Positions 26,047 through 35,905 of a DNA stretch of 64,000 nucleotides are shown piece by piece. The notes below the pieces were generated by a model. That model searched no databases and was not told the origin of the DNA. It saw only the letters and a list, made by a program, of their open reading frames with translations. How positions within the stretch are numbered: the first letter of the stretch is position 1; each line of letters opens with the position of its first letter. Position numbers and translations under genes: made by a program. Source of the stretch: Opitutales bacterium (GTDB taxonomy: Bacteria > Verrucomicrobiota > Verrucomicrobiia > Opitutales > UBA953). The stretch is from positions 1 through 64,000 of the forward strand of contig JAFXKI010000004.1 of NCBI GenBank assembly GCA_017531845.1. Direction: 5' to 3'.

Positions 26047-28890
26047 ATGCCGACGACTCCAACTTGCCGCCGTGCCGCTTTTGCGCTCGTTCCCGTTCTT
26101 ATTCTTGTGGCGTTTGCCGCCGCTTGCGCATTTTCTTTATCAGCGCAAAGCCTCCGCCAAATCGGGGAAAACGAAAACCGTGCCGCACTCCATTCCGCCC
26201 GTTCCGCCGCCCTCGCGGGAGTCCGCATCGCACTCGGAGATTTACAGGCGAATACGGGAACGGACGATGTTGCAACCGCACCGATTCCCGCCGCAGAAAA
26301 TGATTTTCCCTCTGTCGGCGCATGGAAAAAGTCGAGAATCCGCCACGGGCTCCCGGAGGAAATCCGCCTTACTTCCGGGCGAGGCGTTTTTTCGGAAACG
26401 CAGACTTGCCGCATTCAAGCCGCAGGAAAAATGCCCGTTCCCGCAGAGGTTCCATGGGAATATTTGAGCGAAAATGCGCGCTTCGCGTATTTCGTCATCG
26501 ACGAATCTCAGCGAGCGTCTATCGCAAAGCGGGAACGCGATTCTTTTTTGGAAAAATTCAAAAACGATGCGACGACACTCCAAATCATGCGTCAGCAGGT
26601 TCCCCGGCGCACGCGTCTCGAACATTTTTTTAGTGAAAAAAATCCGGATTCCGCAGGGTTTCGGGCACGAATAAATTTCGCGCCCTGCGAAAAAATCCTC
26701 CTCGCACACCTTTTTGACACCTATCCGGAAAGCGACCGGGAAGCAGGAGCAGAATCCCTCACCTTCCACTCGCAGGGCGTTCCCGCCGACTGGCAACGCC
26801 GCCAGCTAAAAACTGATTTGTCCGACGAAAATTCAGTCGAAGAAATTCGGAATTTAATTCCGCCGGACGCGCTGAAAATGCTCCTTTCTCCCAAAATACC
26901 TCACGCGGGAACGCCGGTTGCGACACGCCCGCCTTCGCCGGCAAAGCCTAACGGATTCTTCACCCACCCGTTCCCGATTCCGCTCGAATTAAAGCTTCAT
27001 CTCGGTTTTTTCAATCCTCGAACAGACGGGCAACACCGCGCACGCTTCCACGTTACAGCGCGTTTTTGGAATCCTTATTCCTACCCGATGCTCGCTCACG
27101 GCGACGGGCGGCTCGGGCTTTTCGACGTTGAAAACTTACCGCTGATTCGTATCGAAAATCAAAATACAGGAGGCGACGTAATTTTTTCTCCGTCGAATTT
27201 TCCCGTGGGGCGCTTCGGGCTCGTCCGCCAAACGCCGTCAGACAAAACGACCAACGCTTACTGCCGGATTTTTGATGCGAGCGAGCAGGGATTTCACGGG
27301 AACGCAACCGGGCTTCACGGCGGCGAAGTTTTTTTGGCAAGATTTCCGGATCCGCGCGGACAAAATGTCGGGCTCGCCCGAAATCTCGGCGGCAAGTCCT
27401 GGAAGTTTCAAAAAAATCTTTCCCGCATCGACAAACCGCCGTCGGGCGCGCACCCCGGCGCGTGGTTCCATCCGGCGCACATTCTCCGCATCGAAAGTTT
27501 GCCGTCGTTTTTCCCCGCGTCATTTCTGATTCGCGGAGACGCGGGAACGCTTCGCCAGCAAACCGAGCCGCAGGACTATTCCGAGCCCGTCGCAGAATTT
27601 CGCAATGTGCCGCTACCGCCCTTCTCCTTTGAGATTTCCGGCAACGACTACAACCGCGCCAAAGCGGGCGATTACGATATTTCGCAGGCAAATCTTGTTT
27701 GGAAAATTCGCCTGAAAGCAGAAGACGCAAAAGCGATGAGCGCACTCCTCAAAGCCGTCGATTTGAGAAAGTGCGTATTCGATTTCAACGTTCCCGCAGT
27801 CAGAAACGCCTTCGAGGTGCTCTCCCTGACCGGAGATTCCGCAAGCGAAGAAGCGCAGATCGGCGACGACGCGGCGACGGGCGGGTCCGGGGATTTTTTC
27901 CCGTTTTACGACCGTTTCCCGAATGCACATCGCACGGACTCCGCAGATGCGTTTTCTTGTATTAGATTTTTTGATACACCTTGCGTTCCCGTGCTCTCCG
28001 TCGGAGCTCTTCGCCACGGAGCATTCGAAAATCTTCCTTCCGGAAAAAGCATCGGCTCGCCGCTTCCGGGAAAAAGCACGAAAACGGCAAACGCGATTTT
28101 TGACCGCGCGTATTTTTCATCTTCCTTGCACGGGAAAGGATCTTTAATTTCGGGAACGTTCAATGTTAATTCCGAAAGCGAAAATGCGTGGGCAGCAATA
28201 CTCGGGCACCATATTCCCGCTTGGCAAACACAAATCAGTAAGGAGGGGGAAATGCTTCCCGCCGGCGAAATTAAAAATTGGAACCGCGCATTTTTCATGT
28301 TGCCCTTTTCGGTTCAAATTCAAAGACCCGGGAAAAATCGAAAAATTTATTCCGACGAGGAATTTTCACGACTGGATAAATCTCAGCGCCACCGCTATTT
28401 CGCCGAGCAAGCGTTACGCGAACCGGCACCGGAAAGTTTAAAACGATTTGCAAAAACATTGGCAGAACTTATCCGGGAACGCAGAGTTACGGGAAAGCCG
28501 CCGTTTTGCTCTCTTGAAGAATTCGTTAATTCCGGAATTTTAGAAAAAGCACTTCAAAAAAGCGGGATTAACAACGTGGCGGGAACGCAAATTCCGGAGT
28601 GGCTCCCGACCTCAATTACGCAAGCCGCAATCGTAGAGTCGTTAGCGCCGACGGCAGCTCCGCGCGGCGATACATTCACGGTTCTGTGCCGGGCAGAAAT
28701 TCTCCATCCTTTTTCCCGAAAAATTCTCGCTTCGTCCTGCGCCGAAATACGCGTTCAGAGAAATATTGAATTTTTCGACAAAACCCAATCGGCAACAACG
28801 CCGGAACAAGAACAAAATTTTCTTAACAGGGCATTCGGCAGACGCTACAAAATCACCACCTTCCGCTGGCTTCCGCACGACGAGCTTTAG
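26047..28890 (+). CDS. Large prepilin-like protein (Verru_Chthon cassette protein A-like)
   Basis: A 947-residue protein that opens with a prepilin-type N-terminus (CRRAAFALVPVLILVAFAAA, Ala where the usual leader has Gly). Further segments match what I recall of Verru_Chthon cassette protein A: HLGFFNPRTDG and ARFWNPYSYPM, FNVNSESENAWAAILGHH, PFCSLEEFVNSG and TAAPRGDTFTVLCRAEI. These proteins are confined to Verrucomicrobiota and may form part of a type IV-pilus- or T2SS-like fibre. The start at 26047 is preferred to the frame start at 25966. A pseudopilin gene follows 150 bp downstream. Confidence 0.75.
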   Translation: MPTTPTCRRAAFALVPVLILVAFAAACAFSLSAQSLRQIGENENRAALHSARSAALAGVRIALGDLQANTGTDDVATAPIPAAENDFPSVGAWKKSRIRHGLPEEIRLTSGRGVFSETQTCRIQAAGKMPVPAEVPWEYLSENARFAYFVIDESQRASIAKRERDSFLEKFKNDATTLQIMRQQVPRRTRLEHFFSEKNPDSAGFRARINFAPCEKILLAHLFDTYPESDREAGAESLTFHSQGVPADWQRRQLKTDLSDENSVEEIRNLIPPDALKMLLSPKIPHAGTPVATRPPSPAKPNGFFTHPFPIPLELKLHLGFFNPRTDGQHRARFHVTARFWNPYSYPMLAHGDGRLGLFDVENLPLIRIENQNTGGDVIFSPSNFPVGRFGLVRQTPSDKTTNAYCRIFDASEQGFHGNATGLHGGEVFLARFPDPRGQNVGLARNLGGKSWKFQKNLSRIDKPPSGAHPGAWFHPAHILRIESLPSFFPASFLIRGDAGTLRQQTEPQDYSEPVAEFRNVPLPPFSFEISGNDYNRAKAGDYDISQANLVWKIRLKAEDAKAMSALLKAVDLRKCVFDFNVPAVRNAFEVLSLTGDSASEEAQIGDDAATGGSGDFFPFYDRFPNAHRTDSADAFSCIRFFDTPCVPVLSVGALRHGAFENLPSGKSIGSPLPGKSTKTANAIFDRAYFSSSLHGKGSLISGTFNVNSESENAWAAILGHHIPAWQTQISKEGEMLPAGEIKNWNRAFFMLPFSVQIQRPGKNRKIYSDEEFSRLDKSQRHRYFAEQALREPAPESLKRFAKTLAELIRERRVTGKPPFCSLEEFVNSGILEKALQKSGINNVAGTQIPEWLPTSITQAAIVESLAPTAAPRGDTFTVLCRAEILHPFSRKILASSCAEIRVQRNIEFFDKTQSATTPEQEQNFLNRAFGRRYKITTFRWLPHDEL

Positions 28891-29040
28891 CGGCTTCCGC
28901 TTGAATTTCTATCCGAAATTCCGCACGGACGGCTCCCGGCGATATCTGCGCGGGAACGCTCCCAAAATTTCTGTTTGCAAAATCCCCCCTTCGGAATAGG
29001 ATTCTTTCCACGTTTTTAACCCAAATAATACTCCAACCCT

Positions 29041-29748
29041 ATGAAAATTCTCAAAAAACACCGTAAAGGTTTTACGCTTATTGAGTTGCTCGTCGTTATC
29101 GCGATTATCGGCATTCTCGCCGGACTCGCCGGAGCCGGGATTCCGGCGGCGATGAACACCGTTCGCCAAATGCAGGCATCCGCAAAACTCCGCTCCATCG
29201 GGCAAGCTTACACCAGCTATTCCACTTCCGGCGGAAAAACCCGCAATATTTCAAACAAGGGCTCCAACCCGGAAAAAGGACAGGCGACCTCCGTTGCGGA
29301 CTATGCAGAAGTTCTCGCCCGCTACGCCGGACTCACCGATGCCCGCACGTGGTATGTTGAATCCGACAACGCAATTCAGAGCGACATCCCGATGACGGTT
29401 CTCTCCGAAACCACCACCGGCTCCAATCAGCTCAAGGACGTTTCCCCGATTTCATGGGCTGTTGTCGCCAACGCGCAGCGCAACCCGAAAAACCAATCCG
29501 GCTACCCGATGGCTTGGCTTCGCGGGCTGAACTCGGACGGAACCTGGGCTGAAGACGCGCCCTTCGGCACCGGCGTCGGCATCATTCTCTTTGCGGACGG
29601 AAGCGTCCAAAAAGTCAGCAATCTCCAGCTTGACCAAGTGATGATGAAGGCGGACGGAAAAGGCACCACCTCCAATTTCCAGGAAGCCATCACCTCCGGT
29701 TCTTCTTCCGGCGGACTTGTTCCGACCGTTCTCGAAGACAAGCCGTAA
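29041..29748 (+). CDS. Type II secretion/type IV pilin-like pseudopilin
   Basis: A 235-residue pseudopilin. The leader MKILKKHRKG is followed by FTLIELLVVIAIIGILAGLA, with the conserved Glu at +5 after the Gly-Phe cleavage site. The C-terminal half holds GVGIILFADGSVQKVSNL, the DG motif near the C-terminus seen in PVC-group pseudopilins. Pairs with the large prepilin-like protein upstream. Followed by a terminator. Confidence 0.88.
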   Translation: MKILKKHRKGFTLIELLVVIAIIGILAGLAGAGIPAAMNTVRQMQASAKLRSIGQAYTSYSTSGGKTRNISNKGSNPEKGQATSVADYAEVLARYAGLTDARTWYVESDNAIQSDIPMTVLSETTTGSNQLKDVSPISWAVVANAQRNPKNQSGYPMAWLRGLNSDGTWAEDAPFGTGVGIILFADGSVQKVSNLQLDQVMMKADGKGTTSNFQEAITSGSSSGGLVPTVLEDKP

Positions 29749-29762
29749 TTCGGTTTCTTCCT

Positions 29763-29805
29763 TAAAAAAGCGTTCCCGCTACAAAAACGGGAACGCTTTT
29801 TTTTG
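29763..29805. terminator. Bidirectional terminator built from paired octamers
   Basis: AGCGTTCCCG (29769-29778) pairs with CGGGAACGCT (29788-29797), with A-run before and T-run after. It serves both the pseudopilin gene (plus) and menC (minus). Confidence 0.88.
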
Positions 29806-29857
29806 TAGTTTATTGCGGGAACGTTGGAGCGTTCCGGATTTTCGGAAAACGGAAAAA

Positions 29858-30757
29858 TCAGCCCAAGCCGAATGCCCTAAACCTGGAAGTTGCCAAGTGC
29901 TCGCACGCAAGGTGCAGGACATTCGCTCCCGCAAATGAATTTTCGAACACCGTGGAAAGAGCCACCGCCGGACCTGCCGGGTTTTCCAGCCACGCAAGCA
30001 GACGCGGAAAATCTGCGACTAAAAGCGGCTTTACGACGGCGACAACGCGCGTATTCTGCGGAAACGCCCACGGTTCCCGCACGGATTCATCTAAAGCGAA
30101 TTTTGCGTTCGTACAGGCGGAAAATTCAAAAATTTCAGCATCATTACGCTCCGTTGCCGGAAGCGGTTGTTCAAAATATTCTACAGCGGAACTTTCGGAA
30201 AGCCTCGCCAGTTCCGGCAAAATTTCCTCGGTAAAAGCCCCGTTCGCATCAAAGCGGATTCGCGTTCCCGCCGGAGCCGCCGTCAAAATTTTTTCGCAAA
30301 AGCGCAACTCCGCCGCCGCCTTTTCCAGCCCGATTTTTACTTTAAAAACAGAAAATCCGTTTTCGCGTTCCCGCAAAATTTTTTCCGAAATACAAGCCGG
30401 TGTCTCTTCACGGGAACGCCGAATCAACTTTGCGCAGAGTTTATTTTCCGGGCGGAGAATATTTCTGCCCGCCTGAGTTTCGAGAAAAAATTTTGCGGCA
30501 GAAAATGCGTGCGCAACGCAGGGCAAATCCGTAGGAATTTCCGAGGGCATTTTTCCCCCGCACTTCTCTAAAAAAGCCTCGGACTGCTCGACCGTCCCGC
30601 ACCCGAATCCCGCCCACGGCGCACACTCGCCGCACGCCGAATTTCCGAAATCATCTTCGATTTTGACCAGCAAACTTTCGCGGACCGGAAAAATTCCGAG
30701 CGAAGATTCAACGGGAACGCCAAGGTTTTTTGATAACTTCTCGAACGAAAAACGCAC
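29858..30757 (-). CDS. menC: o-Succinylbenzoate synthase (MenC)
   Basis: Enolase-superfamily enzyme of menaquinone synthesis, 299 residues. Catalytic Lys lies in FKVKIG, the metal ligands in RFDANGAF, EQPLP and ALDES, and the second Lys in VVKPLL. Length is slightly short for the family. MenD is encoded 14 kb away at 44816-46585. An SD-like GGAAG site is not obvious; the first ATG is used. Confidence 0.85.
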   Translation of the reverse strand: MRFSFEKLSKNLGVPVESSLGIFPVRESLLVKIEDDFGNSACGECAPWAGFGCGTVEQSEAFLEKCGGKMPSEIPTDLPCVAHAFSAAKFFLETQAGRNILRPENKLCAKLIRRSREETPACISEKILRERENGFSVFKVKIGLEKAAAELRFCEKILTAAPAGTRIRFDANGAFTEEILPELARLSESSAVEYFEQPLPATERNDAEIFEFSACTNAKFALDESVREPWAFPQNTRVVAVVKPLLVADFPRLLAWLENPAGPAVALSTVFENSFAGANVLHLACEHLATSRFRAFGLG

Positions 30758-30883
30758 TCAGGCATTGCACTCTTCCCGCCTTCGCAAATCAATCCTTAAA
30801 ACGCGCGCGATAAACCACTTAAAAAGTAGAAATTATTTGCAAAAAGGAAGGAGACGGAAGAATATTTCCGCGACCTAAACACA

Positions 30884-32941
30884 ATGCCAACACAGAAAAA
30901 ACACATGAAAAAATTGAACACCAAACTACCTCTTGCCGCGTTCTCAGCCGCCGCGGTTCTCTTCGGCGCGGGAACGCCAATGTCTCTCTCCGCCTCTCCG
31001 ACTCGTCAAATTTTTTACGACGACCGATTCTATCAGGGCGGAGCCGAAATCTTCGAAAATTTGTCAGGCGGGAACGGCGGTGCTTTCTGCGCGTTTGACG
31101 ACCTAGCCGTTTCCGGAGGAATTACGTTCCGAAACAATTCCGCCACACACCAAGGCGGCGCAATTTGGGCGGAAGACCACTTGGTTTTCGCTCACTCCGG
31201 GAACGGAATCATGACATTTACAGGCAACACCGCCGCAGGAAAACCGAACGACGTTTACCTCGCCGATTACGATGGAGAAATCACCTTTCACCGCGGAGCT
31301 TACAGCTTTGACGGCGGAATCAACACGGAACGCGGCGGCAAAGTCATTTTCCGTGCAAATTCCAAAGTTTCCTTTTCTCAAAATGCGAACAATACCATCG
31401 GCGGAAAAACTCATTTTTCCCGAGGCTCCCAAATCGAATTTGGCACGACTACGACCAGCCAATTTTTAGGCGGAATCAGCCTTGAGGCGGGACACACGCA
31501 AAAACTCGGCGGAAACGTAACCATCGGCAACGCCATTTCACTCGCCTCGCGAGCCGGAGAAACGGCAAAGCTTGATCTAAGCGGAGCGACAAACGTAACC
31601 ATAAAGCCGGACACGCGAATTTTTGTTTCCGGGTTAGATCCGAAGTCGGTAAAAACGCCGCAGACGCTTATCGTCGGCGGAAGCCATCGGCTGAGCGGAA
31701 TACGCGTCGGGGACGTTGTCGGAGACGCCCCTTTTTGGACCGCAAAAACACAACTTTCCGGCGCAGACATCGTTGTTTCGACGACTCAAAAAACCGACGC
31801 GCAAGCGGCATCCGACATCGGCGGGAACGCCGCAGCAGCAATAACTCTCGGCGCAAAAACTGATCTCGATACGTCGACCTACGGAGAAGCACGCCAAAAC
31901 GCCGGAGCCGCGACCGGAGAACTCGCCGCCTCGTTCGCACACGTCTCAATCGCGCGTTCCCGTGCTTTCTCCGGGCAAGTTGCGCGGTTCATGGCAAATG
32001 AAATTTCCGGAAAAACACGTTCACAGGAAAATCCGTCAGCCGCTTCTTCTTTTTCTAAAAATCGGAGCGTATTTCAAGCTGCGAACACGGACGGAAGTTT
32101 GCCCGGCGCGGCATCGGGAAGCCGAGCGGAAAGCCTCCGCGCTCAAGGCTGGTCGCTCGAACTTGCATATCTCGGACAACAGGGCGATGTCGACGAAAAC
32201 AGCGGATACAACGCTTACGATTACGACTACGACGGCGCATGGCTCGGCACAAAGAAAACATTTTCTTTCGGCTCGCTCGGTGCGGCGCTCGAATACGGTG
32301 AAGGCAAAGCAAGCGGCTCCGCTTCCGAAATCGTCTCCGATTCGATAGGCGCGGGAATTTTTATTTTCTCCTCGCTCAAAGATGCGGGACCGTACTTTCT
32401 CGCACAAGGCGGACTTTCGCTCGGCGACAACACGCTGACGCGCCGCTCCGGAAATCGCAATTTCCAAGGAAATTTTGACTCGCGAACATGGTTTATCCAA
32501 GGAGAACTCGGAACCGATTTTGAGGTCAATTCTTGGCTCAAAATTAACCCTTACGCCGTTTTCGCCTACACATATTACAGCGCAGATAATTTTTTCGACG
32601 AAGAAAACACCTACGATAAAACAGATTTTTCCGACAAAGAAGTAAAGCCCGGGCTACGTTTGCTGAGTGAATTTGCCCTCGGCGAAATGAAGGCACACGC
32701 TGTGCTCGGAATTGCGTGGACACACCGACTCTCGGACGATAACGCCGACCTGCAAGTGCGGCGAAACGCAAACGTCGCAACCATTTTCGGGAACGCCGGA
32801 AGCCAAGATTTCGCAGAAGCGAATTTTGACATCGGGCTAAGTCCGACAAATTCGCTTACAATTTCCGCCGGATATGCTTACAGAGCAGGCGAAGATCTTG
32901 AGGAGCAAAATTTCTACGTTCGCCTCGGCTGGGCATTTTAG
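30884..32941 (+). CDS. Autotransporter with Pmp-like passenger motifs
   Basis: A 685-residue outer-membrane autotransporter. Signal peptide residues 1-38, passenger to about 400, C-terminal beta barrel from about 420 (GWSLELAYLGQQGD) to the terminal Phe (YVRLGWAF). Near the start the passenger has GGAFCAFDDL, FRNNSA, GGAIWAEDHL and FTGNTA, the alternating GGA(I/F) and FxxN motifs of chlamydial polymorphic membrane proteins. The start may also be the ATG at 30905. Followed by an octamer terminator. Confidence 0.85.
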   Translation: MPTQKKHMKKLNTKLPLAAFSAAAVLFGAGTPMSLSASPTRQIFYDDRFYQGGAEIFENLSGGNGGAFCAFDDLAVSGGITFRNNSATHQGGAIWAEDHLVFAHSGNGIMTFTGNTAAGKPNDVYLADYDGEITFHRGAYSFDGGINTERGGKVIFRANSKVSFSQNANNTIGGKTHFSRGSQIEFGTTTTSQFLGGISLEAGHTQKLGGNVTIGNAISLASRAGETAKLDLSGATNVTIKPDTRIFVSGLDPKSVKTPQTLIVGGSHRLSGIRVGDVVGDAPFWTAKTQLSGADIVVSTTQKTDAQAASDIGGNAAAAITLGAKTDLDTSTYGEARQNAGAATGELAASFAHVSIARSRAFSGQVARFMANEISGKTRSQENPSAASSFSKNRSVFQAANTDGSLPGAASGSRAESLRAQGWSLELAYLGQQGDVDENSGYNAYDYDYDGAWLGTKKTFSFGSLGAALEYGEGKASGSASEIVSDSIGAGIFIFSSLKDAGPYFLAQGGLSLGDNTLTRRSGNRNFQGNFDSRTWFIQGELGTDFEVNSWLKINPYAVFAYTYYSADNFFDEENTYDKTDFSDKEVKPGLRLLSEFALGEMKAHAVLGIAWTHRLSDDNADLQVRRNANVATIFGNAGSQDFAEANFDIGLSPTNSLTISAGYAYRAGEDLEEQNFYVRLGWAF

Positions 32942-32984
32942 CAGGCTCCGAATCGGATTCGAAAAAACACCCATCCCTCCAAAG

Positions 32985-33025
32985 AAAAAAGCGTTCCCGC
33001 GACAAAACGGGAACGCTTTTTTTTT
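32985..33025. terminator. Bidirectional terminator built from paired octamers
   Basis: GCGTTCCCG (32991-32999) and CGGGAACGC (33009-33017) form the stem, flanked by A and T runs. It separates the autotransporter gene from the convergent phosphorylase gene. Confidence 0.87.
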
Positions 33026-33043
33026 GAAACGCGAAAAGTTAAA

Positions 33044-34372
33044 TTACGCAACGCGCTCAACAATGAGCCCAACCGGATTCGGGCGCTTCGGCGCAAGGCG
33101 ATACGCATTGCGGAAGTATTCCATCGCCTGCTCCATTTTGGATTCGTCGTTGTAAGCGATTTGAATGAGCGGTTCTCCCTGCTTGACCTGCGTGCCGACT
33201 TTTTTGATATCGAACGCGCCAACGGCAGGATCAAGAGTACCGTCTTTTTTCTGAGCGAGCACCTGAACGCCACGCGCAATAAGCCCGGCGTTAATAAGAT
33301 GGACATAGCCGCGCTTCGCCGCCGGAAGTTTTTTAACGTATTTCGCTTTCGGGAACTTATCGGGGTTATCGATCCATTCCGGTTTTCCGCCTTGAGCGAC
33401 AACCATTTCCCGGAATTTCTTGAGGGCGGTTCCGTCCTTAAGAACGCGTTCAATCGTCTGCTTCGCGGAGAGGGTTGAACCGGCAACACCGGCGAGGCGC
33501 ACCATTTCCATCCCGAGTTTGAAGACGAGCTCTTTCATATCTTCCGGACCTTCGCCCTTGAGCAATTCAACGACTTCGAGAATTTCTAAGCCCGTGCCTA
33601 CGGTGTTCCCGAGCGGCTGGTTCGCATCCGTAACAAGAGCCACGCATTTGCGTTTCATGCTACGAGCAACGCGCGTGAGCGTGCGGGCGAGTTGCTTCGC
33701 TTGCTCAAGATCGCGAACGGAGGAGCCGTTCCCCCACTTCACGTCCACAACCAAGCCTTCACAGCCTTCTGCAAATTTTTTGGAAAGAATACTGCTCGTA
33801 ATGAGCGGGAGAGAACCGCTCGTCGCCGTCGCCTGACGCAAGGTGTAAAGGGTTTCGTCAATCGGAGCAATTTCCTTATTTTGTTCAACGATAGCGCAAC
33901 CGACTTTTGAAAGAATTTTCACGCTTTCCTTTGTCGTAAGCTTCGATTTGAAGCCCGGAATCGCGTTCATTTTATCGACGGTGGAAATGGCAAAATCTTC
34001 ATCACGTGCAACATAAGTCGGAACCACCACGCCCGTTGCCGCCGCGAGTGCCGCGAGAGCAATTGTCGCCTTATCACCGACGCCGCCGGTAGACACCTTG
34101 GAAATTTTCGGATCCGAAATATCGTCCAAGTCGACCGTATCGCCCGAGAACATCATTTCTTCGGAAAACGCCGCCGTTTCCGCCGCCGAGAGATTTTTGA
34201 AATAAATCGCCATCAGTAACGCGGCCTGCTGCGAAGAAGGCATTTCTTCGTCCATAATAGAATCCACGATATGGCGAATTTCTTCCTTCGTAAATTCTCC
34301 GCCTTCGCGTTTTTTCTCAATGAGGTATGCAAACGACGGCTTCAGGTCTTTTTTCGTATCTTTTTCGGGCAT
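33044..34372 (-). CDS. Pyrimidine/thymidine phosphorylase-like protein, divergent
   Basis: Glycosyltransferase-family-3 type phosphorylase of 442 residues. Phosphate loop KVSTGGVGDKATIAL, nucleoside-site residues in LYTLRQATATSGSLPLITSS and ILSKKFAEG, and an intact C-terminal domain (GTQVKQGEPLIQI). The usual signature with GLGHTGGT-D-K is replaced by RDEDFAISTVDK, so the conserved His is missing (Phe by my alignment). Substrate may differ from thymidine. The start at 34372 (MPEKD) is preferred to the frame start at 34420. Confidence 0.8.
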   Translation of the reverse strand: MPEKDTKKDLKPSFAYLIEKKREGGEFTKEEIRHIVDSIMDEEMPSSQQAALLMAIYFKNLSAAETAAFSEEMMFSGDTVDLDDISDPKISKVSTGGVGDKATIALAALAAATGVVVPTYVARDEDFAISTVDKMNAIPGFKSKLTTKESVKILSKVGCAIVEQNKEIAPIDETLYTLRQATATSGSLPLITSSILSKKFAEGCEGLVVDVKWGNGSSVRDLEQAKQLARTLTRVARSMKRKCVALVTDANQPLGNTVGTGLEILEVVELLKGEGPEDMKELVFKLGMEMVRLAGVAGSTLSAKQTIERVLKDGTALKKFREMVVAQGGKPEWIDNPDKFPKAKYVKKLPAAKRGYVHLINAGLIARGVQVLAQKKDGTLDPAVGAFDIKKVGTQVKQGEPLIQIAYNDESKMEQAMEYFRNAYRLAPKRPNPVGLIVERVA

Positions 34373-34518
34373 GATTATTTTTTTCGTGAGTTTTGATTTT
34401 TTTTTTAACAAAGCAGACAAACTGCCCCGTTTCGGAGATCATCACAAAAAAAAGTCTTGAAGTCGAGCAAAAAAATTATATTTAGGGCGAGCGCACTGGC
34501 GTCCCGAAGTTGCTTTTC

Positions 34519-35490
34519 TTATTTTTTCCCGCCGATAGCCTTACGGGCATCGGCAAGTTTAGATGCATCTTCGAGAACGACTTTTCCTTTAGCATTAAAG
34601 ATTCGGAAATCCGGCACTTTTTTTACGCGATATTTCATTAGGTACCGCTGAGCTTCACCGTTGTTCGGAACCATCAGGAGCCAAGGCATTTTCGTTTTTT
34701 TCGCGTATTTGAGAATTTCCTCACGATTTTTCCCGTAGGTAAAAAAGATGATTTCGATTTTGTCTTTGTTCTTTTTGTAAAACGCGGCAAGTTCCGCGGT
34801 AAATTTTGCGCACTGCGGATTACGTTCGTCCGCGCAATAAACTCCGATATATTTTTTCTTTTTGAACGCGCTCACGGGAACGTCTTTTCCTTTTGCGGTA
34901 AAAAGACCTTCTTTGAAAAATTCGCTCCAATTTTCGTTTGATCCGGGATCGCTCGTGCTCTTTTCTCCGGTGATGGCGCGGCGAATTACGCGCAGGTCAA
35001 TTTGGTTGGCGACCAGCAGCTTTCCGGTTTTTGCGTCGTAGAAACGGAAATTCGGAATCCCTCGAATGCCGTTGCGCCCCTTGTAGCCGCCGATTGCGGG
35101 AGAATCGCGTTTAACGGTAAGCCAAGGCATGTCGTGATCACGCATGTATTTGAAAACGAGTTCCTGGGAATCATCGCACCCGACAAGCACCACTTCCATT
35201 TGATCTCCGAATTCCTTGTAAAATTCAACCAACCGCGGAGTGAAATGCTTGCACGGAGCGCACCACGATGCCGAAGCATAAATTCCCACGTATTTCTTCC
35301 CCTTAAAGGCTTCGGAAAGTTTCACTTCGGAACCGTCCGCACGAAAAAGACCGTCGGCAAAAAGCTCTTTCCAGTTTTCTTTCGGCGATCCCTGATCGGC
35401 AGGCGCAGAAAATAACGCGGGAACGCAATTTCCGAAGAACGAGGCGATTAAGGCAAGTGCCCCAACGAGAGAAAGCTTCAATTTTTTCAT
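34519..35490 (-). CDS. Secreted two-domain thioredoxin-like (nucleoredoxin-like) protein
   Basis: A 323-residue protein with a signal peptide (MKKLKLSLVGALALIASFFG, possibly lipidated at the following Asn-Cys). Domain 1 carries the active CxxC in ASASWCAPCKHFTPRLVEFY, as in tryparedoxin/nucleoredoxin. Domain 2 has the same fold wording but reads ADERNPQCAKFTAELAAFY, with only one Cys, so it is probably not redox-active. A shorter relative lies at 49723-50241. The start at 35490 replaces the longer frame. Confidence 0.85.
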   Translation of the reverse strand: MKKLKLSLVGALALIASFFGNCVPALFSAPADQGSPKENWKELFADGLFRADGSEVKLSEAFKGKKYVGIYASASWCAPCKHFTPRLVEFYKEFGDQMEVVLVGCDDSQELVFKYMRDHDMPWLTVKRDSPAIGGYKGRNGIRGIPNFRFYDAKTGKLLVANQIDLRVIRRAITGEKSTSDPGSNENWSEFFKEGLFTAKGKDVPVSAFKKKKYIGVYCADERNPQCAKFTAELAAFYKKNKDKIEIIFFTYGKNREEILKYAKKTKMPWLLMVPNNGEAQRYLMKYRVKKVPDFRIFNAKGKVVLEDASKLADARKAIGGKK

Positions 35491-35905
35491 ACCGAAATTT
35501 TTCGGAAGCGGGAACGCCTTGTCAATCGCCTTTCGTCTCTCAAAAACGGTTGCGGACCAAACAACTTTCAATAACAAATCGTTTTTGGGGAAGGCTTCCG
35601 CCTTCCGGCTGGAACCTTTTAATTGAATCCAAAAGAAGTAGAATCAAAATGGGGATCACAATTACGGGTTCGATCAATGGATCCTTTCATCGGAAAAACC
35701 GTGGGAATTGCCGCTCCCACGGTTTCCGTTTTCCAGCCCACGGGGTTTCGGTTTTGTTGATTGCACGGGCACATCCGCAACCAACGAATAACACCTATTT
35801 AATAGTATTTAAATCTCCAAAGGAAGCTTTTACTCCGACAAAGGAAAAGGCGTTCCCGAGCCTTACCTTCGGAAACGCCTGTCTATCAAAAAAAAAGAAT
35901 ATTAT
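35491..35905. other. Intergenic region with hairpins between fucU and the thioredoxin-like gene
   Basis: No convincing gene. It holds a strong hairpin at 35696-35725 (AAACCGTGGGA/TCCCACGGTTT) with TTTTT on the minus side, and the terminator-like stem at 35848-35880. The plus-strand open frame that covers it has no recognisable content. Confidence 0.6.
35848..35880 (-). terminator. Terminator-like hairpin after the fucose operon
   Basis: AGGCGTTCCCGA pairs with TCGGAAACGCCT with one wobble; a short T-run follows on the minus strand. It contains one CGTTCCCG octamer. Confidence 0.6.
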
